In this document: piece by piece, positions 55,013 through 64,000 of the stretch | How positions within the stretch are numbered: the first letter of the stretch is position 1 | Layout of the letters: each line of letters opens with the position of its first letter | From: Acanthopleura granulata | Taxonomy: Eukaryota; Mollusca; Polyplacophora; Chitonida; Chitonidae | Assembly: GCA_016165875.1 (NCBI GenBank) | Contig: JABBOT010000016.1 | Coordinates: 8,762,946-8,826,945 of the forward strand | DNA length: 64,000 nucleotides | Reading direction: 5' to 3' | Translations under genes and position numbers: made by a program | Notes under the pieces: generated by a model | Seen by the model: only the letters and a program-made list of their open reading frames with translations | What the model was told of the DNA's origin: nothing | Databases searched by the model: none

Positions 55013-58000
55013 TCAGCCGCGGGTGAAAGAAACCTTTGGTTCAGTTATCTGATGTTCATCACATGTTGATGACAATACAGTCGATGGTTCAGTTTGCTGG
55101 CCTTCATCATTTCTTGGTGACCACATAGTCTTTGGTTCAGTTTGCTGGCCTTCATCATTTCTTGATGACCACACAGTCTTTGGTTCAGTTTGCTGGCCTT
55201 CATCATCTCTTGATGACCACACAGTCTTTGGTTCAGTATGCTGACCTTCATCATTTCTTGATGACCACACAGTCGTTGGTTCAGTATGCTGACCAATATC
55301 AGTGGACTGTCCTTCAGGTTCTGGCCGCAACAAGCTAACCCCAGCAGAATCTGTATCCATGGTCTCACGGGGAATCTCACCCAAACGTGTCCCACTGTTT
55401 CCATCCTCAGCAGCGTTCACATCATCTTCACTGTCGCTGATACTTCTGTCATCTGCTATGTTGTTGTCACTCCAACTTTCCTCCGTCTCATGGGGCATCC
55501 TGTTGGGCTTAGCTGTTCCGAAGTTCTGAAATACGCCGTAAAAAGTAGCATCAAGTTAAATTACTGTACTGTACTTCAACTAAAACCCTAGTTTTTTTCT
55601 CGACTCATTTCACTGTTTCATTCACCTTACGAGGTCTTACAAGGTAAGAACTGTTTTGTGAATATTGAGTTTCAAGCTCTGAGTTGGGTCCTGAAAATAA
55701 ATTTGGTAGCAAGCTACCCCAAGAGCTCCTCTGTGGGAGAAACATGTAAGCCAAAGGTCAGCTCATCACCATAATTTATGGTAATTATTATGTATATATG
55801 CACAAGAACCAATAGTTTTGATTTATACTTTAAATGTATTTTGGTCTATAAAGTTAGCGTGCCCCATGAGAGTCAGGGCGTTTTTCTCTAAAGGCCTAAA
55901 TCCAAGACGCCACTGGAAACAGCATTTTGATGGCAGGTCAATGGAATAGCCAACACAGCACGATTTAAATGATCTGTCTTTTGTCCTTAATACTGGGGTG
56001 CATGGCAAGGTTTAGCATGGCAAGCCCAATGTTCACTTGTAGGCCAAACAAAGCCACAGAATAACAATTTATTTGTCTGATTGGTGTTTTACACTGTACT
56101 CAGAAATATTTTACTACAGTGTGAGGAAACAAGGCAGTGTCCAGGAGGAACCCACGACCATCCACAGGTTGCTCGCACTTTCTCAGGTACGACCAGAGAA
56201 GAAGCCAGTCTGAGCCAGGCTTGAACTCACAGTGATAACACTGGTGAGAGGATCCTATAAAATCATTGCGCTGCAATAGCATGTTAAACTCTCTGCCATG
56301 GAGGCCCCAACAGGTGACAAATGCACTTACATAAATATTTACGGTGACAATCCTATTTCCATGGTGAATACTGCCTATGTTGACACCTTCCGCCTCGGCA
56401 GGATCAGTCAGAACTGGCCTGGGCGCTGCTAGAACACAGAAATCACGTCTACAACCACCTGAAATACTTCAAAATTTTTCAGCAGAAAGCTGAAGTCATG
56501 TACAAAATAACTGTAAATGTTCTAAAATTGCGTCCAAAAAATGCATCTTTAGAGACAAATAAAGGCCATATGAAGAAATACTACTTTCAGTTATCACTTG
56601 GAAAGTTAACTTTCCCAACACTTTGTACATTTCATATTACCTTCGAAACTAACTTCAAAATACTTTTCCAGGATCAACAGAGCTCCCCAAAGCAGAGAAA
56701 ATAAGAAACTTAAACATGGACCAAATTCAAGTCACTTTTAGCAATGCTATTCTTACCGATAGGCAACTGTGAATACCGGAAGACATTGTTAATGGTATCA
56801 GAAGTCAAAGGAATTTTTAACATAATGCAATGATATTTTCAACATAAGGCAATGATAATCCTACCAGGAGGCTATGATATTCTTACCAGAAAGCAATTAC
56901 ATTCTTCCCAGGAGAGCAATTACATTCTTACCAGAAGGCAATAATATTCTTACCAGAAGGCAATTACATTCTTACCAGAAGGCAATGATATTCTTACCAG
57001 AAGGTAATGATACTCTCACCAGAAGGCAATGACACTCTTACCAGAAGGCAATGACAATTTCACCAGAAGGTAATGACTATCTTACAAGGTGGCAACGACA
57101 CTTTCACCACAGAACAATGGCCAGTACTAACCTGATTGTTCACTACCGGGACTGTGGATGGATTGTTCCTGAGTATGAGGAGGGCCATCATCTGGCAGAG
57201 GAGGCCAACTACATGGAATGTCTTGTCCTTCTGGAGCTGGAGAGCTCAGCAACAAAGGCACATTTGAGAGATCCTCTTGTTCATGACGACATGGTGGGGG
57301 GATTCTTCTGGAGCTGGAGAGCTCAGCAACAAAGGCACATTTGAGAGATCCTCTTGTTCATTCACGACATGGTGGGGGGATTCTTCTGGAGCTGGAGAGC
57401 TCAGCAACAAAGGCACATTTGAGAGATCCTCTTGTTCATTCACGACATGGTGGGGGGATTCTTCTGGAGCTGGAGAGCTCAGCAACAAAGGCACATTTGA
57501 GAGATCCTCTTGTTCAATGACGACATGGTGGGGGGATTCTTCTGGAGCTGGAGATTTGGGCTGAAAAGGCCCACTGGCGGGATCGTCTTGTTCACTAGTG
57601 GTATGGTGGGTGGATGATCCGTTCCTAAGCTCGCTGCCACTCCCTACAATCACAAGAGGCACACGAGATCAGCGGTTTATGGTGAGAGAAAACTGGGCAG
57701 AGGCCAGGGGAAACCCACAACCATCTGCAGATTGCTGGCCGACCTTCCCACGTACAACCAGAGAAGTAGCCAGCATGAACTGGACTTCAACTCACAGTGA
57801 CAGCACTGGTGAAAGGCTACTGGGTCATTGCACTGCACCAGTGCGCTGACCAACCGAACCAACTGAGTGACCGAGTAAAACTGAAAAGTCATACCATATA
57901 AAATAATCTGAAGTTTCCCCCATGACTCAGTTGCACATTTTGCTTTGCTTCTGAGAGTCCTTAGATTGATTTCTTCAAGTTTGTTTGGAATACAGAGCGA

Positions 58001-61000
58001 TCGACGTCATACATAATTGTCAGCACCAAAAGTAATATTTTATCGCTTTGTGGCAAAAGTTTGGGTCATTTTAATATACAATTCGTATAATTCCTGTGTT
58101 CATCTTTACATAACCTAGCTTAATACACATGAAAGGCAGGCTCTTTTGAGATCAGTAGATACTGTGCACTAACCTTGAGGTGGGCTGATGATGCCATTAC
58201 TTTTAGCTGTGGAAAAAAACAAGGAAAAACATGCAAAAGTACAGACGTTAGCCATATCCCACACTAATTATGCAACGTTTACTTGTGGATCAAGGTAGTT
58301 TTTGACCTCGAGGGCAACAAAATAACGCAATGTTTGAAGCAGCTATAGCTTGGAAACCAGAGACCAATCAGAATAAAGGAAATCATTAAATATCCAAGCC
58401 TGTGCATATATCGGGCTGGTTTCTGAAGTTACACAAAATGCACCTGGATGCAACATTTTATCAGATAAGATTTTAAGCAATTTTTGCATGGGAGTTCAAT
58501 GAATAATGAGGATCAAGGAATTCATTAAATATGGAGGAGTTAATGCACGGAAACAAAAAGTGTGACAGGTGGCAAATCCACTTTTTGTGAAAGCACTAGA
58601 TAAAAGAATCACACCACTGGGGTTGCATAGCAACATACATGTATCAGAATACAGAAAAAGGCTATATCACAAGAGAAAATTTCGATTTCTCCAGTAAACC
58701 AGGATTTGATCAACATGTCACTTTCAGTTGGTTTGAATAAAGAGTTTCTAATCCCAGATAGAGACAATGAATACAAAACAACATTGTTACATAGATAACT
58801 TCATGAAGACACATGAACAATTGCATATCCCCCCAAAAAACTATTATTTCTTATACCTTAATTCTTCAACTTGTTCAACAACCTCTGCAACCATTATTTT
58901 GAAACATTCTGACAGGGGAGTAGAGAAACAATTTGCCCAGATTAATGAAGTGATCATTAATCACACATACAATTTTTAGCATGATTTTCATGAATTCCAC
59001 AGAAAAAGTTGCTTCAGTGGCGGAAAAGCTCAAAGATTTACAGTATTTACATACTTTTATTTCTTATTCCAATTGGAATTTTATGCCGTACTGAAGAGAC
59101 CTTCACTTATCTGACAGTGACCAGTATTACGGTGGGAGGAAACCAGACAGAAACCCTCGACCATCCACAGGTTGTTGGTAACCCATCCTACTAGCAACCC
59201 CAGAGGAAGCCGGCCAGAACTGGACATGAACTCACAGCGACCGCGGAGGTGAGAGGTTTCTGACTCATTGTACTGCCACAATGCCGTCTGTACAAATGAC
59301 ACCCGACCCCACATACAATGTACGCTATAAACTCAGCCTTGGACAAGCCTTCATCAATCTCACTGTTCATGAGGCTTAGAAAACCAAATCAATGATTAAG
59401 ATGTTCAAATGGTCAAGACACTTGTAGGAACGTTTGCACTGTCTCACATTTGTTGAAGGCCACATGTATCTCCACTAATTAAGCAACTGGCAACAGAAAA
59501 TCTTTTACACCTACCTTGATTACTTCTACTCCTGTAACATTTCTTGTACCATATAAGAACTAAAAACAGAAGAAATGGGACAGACATGGAGTATATGGCT
59601 AGGTTTTACAGAGCATCATTGGAAGGCACACCATCACCATTCCATAAATGAGGAGAGACAAGCCATGTATGTAAAGATTTCCGTGCAATGATAGTTGAAA
59701 CTGAGCAAAACGACATTCCCGTCACAACCATAAATGCTTCAACAGCCAACAACACGGGAGACGACACAGACATCTCCAATGACAAAGTTAGACGTTCTAA
59801 ATGATTTGTAAGAGTTCTGCTGATCTGAAGAAGACCAACAAGGCCAAGAGGAAACCAACAAGGCCAAGAGGAAACCTACTAGGCCAGGAGGAAACCAACT
59901 AGGCCAGGAGGAAACTAGCAACTCCCACAGGGAACCCTCAAAAAACCAGAGGAAACCATGTTTAGAGGAGCCATTACAAGTCACCTGGGATTTCTCATAT
60001 AACCTGACCTCAAGCTGCATCCGTATTCATGGTATGTGATCTTGTTGGACAAAAGTTAGTCATCTATCGGAAGAAACCATTGAATAATTCAATACACACG
60101 ATCTTGAAACATTACACACCCTTTGTCCACCAAACAAAATCACTTCTCTCAGGGACAATCATCTTCATTTTATCAAGTCAGACACTTCATCTACGTTACG
60201 TTTTCTGCTAGGTTTTCTGCCTTGATCCAGCAGGCAGAAGGAACCAGCCCACCGGACTCAACAGCTGATGAATACTGATATAAATATATTATTCAATCAA
60301 ATAGTGGTTCCCCTAACTAATGGACACCAAAGACGAAACAACAGGTGTTTGCGCACAGGGCTGATGACTTGTAAAGTCTTATGAACACAAGAACTTTCCA
60401 CACCTCTAAAAATGGGGACAAAACCGGCATAAACAGATGAATCTGGTCTCCTATCATATTAAGATGTCGTGCCAAAATACTTCTTGGAGCGTTCGACCAT
60501 GGAGATTGACCCACCCACTCTGCCTTTGTACTCTGACCACGCAGACTTTAATTAATGTTCTATGTACGATGCCATGCTGCTGAACACATATGTGAGCCAG
60601 ATGTAGCGTGGTCTCTTCTACCTTCATGGCCTGGTCAACTTGTAATGTTTGGCAGTCATCATGGCTATGTGTTTAAGAGCTTTCAGACACATCTGAAATT
60701 TACTATGTGCATAAATTCTTTGTCAACCCGAGCAATCAAGTACTTGATTGGATAACCATGTAGCAATCAATGGAGTGTCTGGCCTGATATAATTAACACG
60801 GGGACAATTTGGAAAGAAAAAACTTACCTATAACAATTAGAATCCCAAGAAATATAATAATGGTAATCGGAATTACAATTTCAAGTGTTTTCATAGTATT
60901 TTCCGGTTTCCCGTTAGCTGCAGAAAAAAAAAGAATGAGATTATCTTTAGAATACACCTAATAAAAATCAATTTGACTGTATAGATAACACATCCTGGCT

Positions 61001-62703
61001 CTCAATACAGGCATAATATCACACTTACACAGTTTATATCCAAATTGTTATTTCAAACCACAAACAGGTTTTAATACTTGCAGAAAAACATGTTACATCA
61101 TGATTTAAAACATGCCAGCTCAGTCTAACCCAAACAACCTCCCCCCCTCCTCACCCTAAAGCTTTTGTTGGGATTTGATGGGTATTTTTTTATTTTTCCC
61201 TCCATTGTAATTTCTTTTCATTGAACAGAATGAAAAACATAATTCAGTCACAGCCGACATTTTTTGGATTAGCCCAATGAAGACTTGTACTTTAATTTCT
61301 ACAATTGTGCACCTTTCGTTAATAAATTGCAGTTGAAACAAGAGCAAAAAATCTAGCCCAGTTACTGTAAAGAACACAAATGTTTCTAATTGTGCAATAA
61401 AAAAAAAACAACTGTGAACGTGGTAGTATTAATGTGAAAAGATACAAACACATCAAATGGGAAATAACATGTCAAACAGTGTATTCAAAGAAATGCCACA
61501 ACAATTCATCCAATCTGCATTTAAATACTGAACTAAAAAAAGCAAATACTGTGCAATACACTTAAAACCAATAGCCCTTAAGCACATACAATGTAACACA
61601 CAGATACAAATTCAAAAAGATGTTACGTATCACATCAGCCATTCATAAAATTTAACTTAAACAACTGTATTGACCGTAAAACGTCATGCCGGGGTTGTAG
61701 GTGTGGTAAAGTTTGGTGAGCTCAGGATAAACTGTTCAACAGATAAAGCGTTAACAAGCTTTTTATAAAATGACCTTGAAGAAAACTTCAAAGTCAGTGA
61801 AAATCAACTGGGTGTACCGAAAATCAACTTGGTGTACCACCTCATGCAAATGTGTAATTGTGGTGTAAGTTTGGTGAACTTGGACTAAACTGTTCCAGAG
61901 ACAGAGCGTTGATAAGACTGTTATGATATTTAACTTAAATGACCCCAATGATCTTGAAGAAAAAGGTTATTATCGCTGAAGATCACTAGGGTTCATTCTC
62001 AAGCCAAAGTGCAAGTGTGGTGTAAGTTTTGTGAGCTTACGATACACCGTTCTTGAGATAGAGCGTTTACAAGCCTTGGGGTTAAGAGGGTCAAAAAGGG
62101 GTAAAAACCACAAGAGATGAGTGGGAACTGAGAAGTGACTGACATAATGGTACTGTGTCAGTGTTGGACTCAGGAATTTTTCTAGGGTCAGTCAGCTTAA
62201 GTCCAACAAACATATTTTAAAGGGTGGCCTGATGGCTGCTTTCTTAGAGCCAGGAAATGATGGGAAAAAAAGCAGAGAACAGTTACATTCTCTGATTCAC
62301 TCTTCCTAGCATAGCTTTCAGGTTTACAGTTCTGTGCTGTTTCATTAACTCAGTTGGCCCGGCTTTCTGTCAACTGTGCTATCCCGCAAAGTGTCACAAC
62401 TAAAACCATACAGCACAAAACCAGATCCCCTTTGATCTCCACATATTAACCCTTAATATCCATAAATCAAAGGATGGGGAAAAAAAAAGAAAAAAGAAAA
62501 AGAAAAGAAAATGAAAAAAAAAAGAAAAGACAAAAAAAAAAAAAATTTGTAAGCCACATATCCACCAAAGTATTTGGCTTAATGGGAGACACAAACTGCC
62601 AAGAGAGAGACTTGAACTCCTGGCTTTGTGCATTGCTGACATTTAGAAGAATGGTTTACCTTCTGTTGTATTGCCCTCTGTGTCATGATCAGGAGACGAC
62701 AAA
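55013..62703 (-). CDS. Single-pass membrane protein, C-terminal exons with repetitive acidic cytoplasmic tail (one frameshift)
   Basis: Seven minus-strand exons: 62703-62660, 60917-60828, 59559-59515, 58206-58174, 57643-57132, 56428-56331, 55525-55013 (stop TGA). Donors are GTAAAC, GTAAGT, GTAGGT, GTTAGT, GTTAGT, GTAAGT. Order in the protein: stalk LSSPDHDTEGNTTE with an N-glycosylation NTT; a transmembrane helix IVIPITIIIFLGILIVI running into VLIWYKKCYRSRSNQ (basic stop-transfer); then a tail of about 400 residues. The tail holds a 26-residue repeat (SPAPEESPHHVV then NEQEDLSNVPLLLS, four copies), a short segment GVNIGSIHHGNRIVTVN, an acidic serine-rich stretch (DDRSISDSEDDVNAAEDG) and about five copies of a 16-residue repeat (QQTEPKTVWSSRNDEG). 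Exon 57643-57132 is 512 bp where phase requires 513: a 1-bp deletion at about 57281-57290. Type I receptor topology is inferred; the ectodomain is beyond the right edge and the family is not recognised. Confidence 0.75.
55066..55305 (-). repeat. Coding 48-bp tandem repeat (16 aa) near the C-terminus
   Basis: About five copies of a 48-bp unit encode GQQTEPKTVWSSRNDE with small substitutions (H/Q, T/K, N/D). The array is in frame in the last exon of the minus-strand membrane protein. Each unit has a TEP..V.SS.DE pattern that could be phosphorylated; that is inference. Confidence 0.9.
56068..56310 (-). repeat. SINE family A, inverted
   Basis: From TGATTGGTGTTTTACACTGT to the head GCCATGGAGGCCCC. 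It ends 20 bp from an exon of the membrane-protein gene (56331). Confidence 0.85.
56500..56700 (+). repeat. Dispersed repeat D
   Basis: AACTGTAAATGTTCTAAAAT ... AGGATCAACAGAGCTCCCC, similar to 34975-35160. Confidence 0.5.
56835..57110. repeat. 22-bp minisatellite in membrane-protein intron
   Basis: About 11 units of ACCAGAAGGCAATGATATTC TT, degenerate at the edges. Ends just before the donor of the repeat-bearing exon (57132). Confidence 0.9.
57232..57575 (-). repeat. Coding 78-bp tandem repeat (26 aa) in cytoplasmic tail
   Basis: Four copies of a 78-bp unit in frame with the membrane-protein exon, encoding SPAPEESPHHVV + NEQEDLSNVPLLLS. The copies are almost identical, so expansion is recent. 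The copy at 57281-57290 lacks one base relative to its sisters and breaks the frame. Confidence 0.9.
57675..57878 (-). repeat. SINE family A, inverted, tail missing
   Basis: GGGAAACCCACAACCATCTG, TTCAACTCACAG (B box) and AACTGAGTGACCGAG (A box). Lies about 30 bp upstream (in gene sense) of exon 57643-57132. Confidence 0.8.
59060..59300 (-). repeat. SINE family A, inverted, diverged
   Basis: GGTGGGAGGAAACCAGACAG, ACCATCCACAGGTTGTTGGT, B box ATGAACTCACAGCG; the head is decayed. Confidence 0.75.
59826..59925. repeat. 20-bp tandem repeat
   Basis: About five units of AACCAACAAGGCCAAGAGGA, the later ones with AGGCCAGGAGGA. Confidence 0.9.
60230..60820. other. Intron, nothing recognised
   Basis: Part of the intron between the TM exon and the stop-transfer exon. 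I see no gene or element. Confidence 0.3.
61670..62090. repeat. Tandem dispersed repeat (about 155 bp)
   Basis: Three units containing GTGTGGTGTAAGTTTGGTGA, AGATAGAGCGTTTACAAG and ATGACCCCAATGATCTTGAA. The same family recurs at 63640-64000. Confidence 0.75.
62200..62233. mobile_element. MITE family 1, right-end fragment
   Basis: Reads CAACAAACATATTTTAAAGG then GTGGCCTGATGG, matching the right terminus of the 2075-2319 element. No left end found nearby. Confidence 0.45.
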
Positions 62704-63004
62704 CTGAAAAAGATCAGCAGATAACAGATTTGACTATTATCCTTATGAACATATGCTGCATCCAACCACTATCACAGAAAACATTATTTTGATATTAATG
62801 ATGCAAACACCTTTGATCAAGCCCTGTTGGACACCTGATGATCTGGCAGGAGGACTGCAAGACTCACTTCCTGTGTGAATGTGGATGTGTGTGCTACACG
62901 TCACAATCACAGCAAGATGCCCCTTTTGGGAGTCTAAATAGGCACACATGGCAGTGTGTACCGTACTGAATCACTGAAGTGCCATGCTGAGGACACCTGG
63001 AACA

Positions 63005-63510
63005 ATGCCCTCACCCAGTCACAGTATATAGACACCAGTAATACCCCCACCATGTCTCAGTAAACAGACATCACACATGGCACCATGCCCAGCCTCATTA
63101 TACAGACATCATGTATGACACCCTCCCCAGTCATAGTATACAGACACCAAACATGACACCATACCCAGTCACAGAATACCAACACCAGGCAGCCCTGTCC
63201 AGTCACAGTATAGACACCTGCATGACACCCAGCCCAGTCACAGTATACAGATACAGTTCACAGTACACTGCCACTTGACCCGACACCCCACTCTGTCACA
63301 GTATACAGATCCCAGACAAGACACCCAAGACACACAGTATACAGATACCATGCATGACACCCTGTCCTGTCAAAGTACACTGCCACTAGAAATGACGCCC
63401 CGTTCTGTCACAGTATACAGATCCCAGACCAGACACCCACTGCCACAGTATACAGACACCATGCATGACAACCTGTCCAATCATAGCATAAGACACCAGA
63501 CATGATACAC
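63005..63510. repeat. About 37-bp minisatellite derived from SINE body (inverted relative to 9.9 kb)
   Basis: About 13 units of CCCAGTCACAGTATACAGAC + ACCATGCATGACACC. The left flank (62940-63010) resembles the remaining body of SINE family B, so the array grew from an inserted SINE. Confidence 0.85.
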
Positions 63511-63639
63511 TACCCAGCCTCCTGCCAGTACTTAAGTATCCACTTACATGTCTGCCGGGTGGCACTTTCAATGGTTACCAAGTATGTCTGTCATTCACAA
63601 AAAAAATTCTGTTTGAAGTCTGATGAAACTGCATTTCAT

Positions 63640-64000
63640 ATGGCCAGTAATACATCAAGTTATCGATAGGGGCCTCCCTCATGCCAATGTGTAAGTGTGG
63701 TGTAAGTTTGGTGACCTTAAGCCTTTCATAAAAGTGACTTAAATGACCCCAATGACCTTGAAGAAAAGCATCAAGTACCCTGAAAATCATTAGGATTCTT
63801 CCAAATGCCAATTTGTAAGTGTGGTGTAGGTTTGGTGAATTTGGGCCAAACCCTGCGAGAGATAGAGCGTTTACAAGCCTTTTATAAAATTTGACTAAAA
63901 TGATCTCAATCACCTTGAAGAAAAAGGTCAAGGTTACTGAAAATCAACATCGTTCTCCCTGATATCAATGTGTAAGTGTTTTGCAAGTTTGGTGATCTTG
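63640..64000. repeat. Tandem dispersed repeat, second block
   Basis: About three units of the 61670-62090 family (GTGTAAGTGTGGTGTAAGTT; GAGATAGAGCGTTTACAAGC), running off the window edge. Confidence 0.75.

Noticed and set aside
55045..55404. Alternative minus-strand frame (LNQRLCGHQEMMKAS repeats)
   Set aside because: Shadow of the 48-bp repeat. The other frame connects in phase to the upstream exons and has the acidic composition expected of the tail.
62400..62707. Open frames across the A-rich tract near 62.5 kb
   Set aside because: Low-complexity poly-Lys/poly-Phe translations; only 62660-62703 has exon support.

Overview
The window is eukaryotic and most likely from a marine mollusc (bivalve or gastropod). 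The evidence is small exons with GT/AG introns, AT-rich introns, and very many short dispersed repeats. The main repeat is a tRNA-headed SINE whose 3' end reads GTGAAATATTCTTGAGTACG followed by GCGTAAAACACCAATCAAATAAATA, which I associate with mollusc genomes. The species assignment is an inference. No bacterial operon, CRISPR array or complete virus is visible.

Layout. (1) 1.2-3.0 kb, + strand: the last three coding exons of a divergent (delta/epsilon/zeta-class) tubulin. (2) 9.5-14.4 kb, - strand: a complete two-exon gene for a 167-residue protein whose single C2H2 zinc finger is split by the intron; CACGTG and E2F-like sites lie upstream of its ATG. (3) 20.2-48.6 kb, + strand: the centrepiece, an 18-coding-exon gene for an 806-residue protein. 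It has an N-terminal GHKL (Hsp90/MORC/MutL-type) ATPase, a middle domain, a coiled coil and a C-terminal C3HC4 RING finger. Every exon junction keeps phase, so the model is strong even though I know of no named homologue. (4) 55.0-62.7 kb, - strand: the C-terminal seven exons of a single-pass membrane protein with a long, acidic, internally repetitive cytoplasmic tail. Its ectodomain lies beyond the right edge.

The rest is repeats. The introns of the GHKL-RING gene carry minisatellites with periods of 43, 36, 33, about 39, 21 and 75 bp. The 75-bp array is about 5.5 kb long and produces long but spurious minus-strand reading frames. The 33-bp array is seeded from the 3' end of a coding exon plus its splice donor. 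A 13-N gap at 29.79 kb is flanked by two near-identical copies of the same sequence, which suggests alleles placed in tandem. A degenerate non-LTR retrotransposon (36.2-39.5 kb, - strand) sits in one intron and is itself interrupted by a SINE. Several TIR/foldback elements, three SINE-type families, a Gypsy RNase H remnant (53.3 kb) and SINE-body-derived minisatellites (9.9 and 63 kb) complete the picture.

The four genes show no obvious pathway link. The best candidate for undescribed biology is the ATPase-coiled-coil-RING protein: an ATP-gated clamp fused to a ubiquitin-ligase domain would be a plausible reading. The second is the membrane protein with the amplified cytoplasmic repeats.
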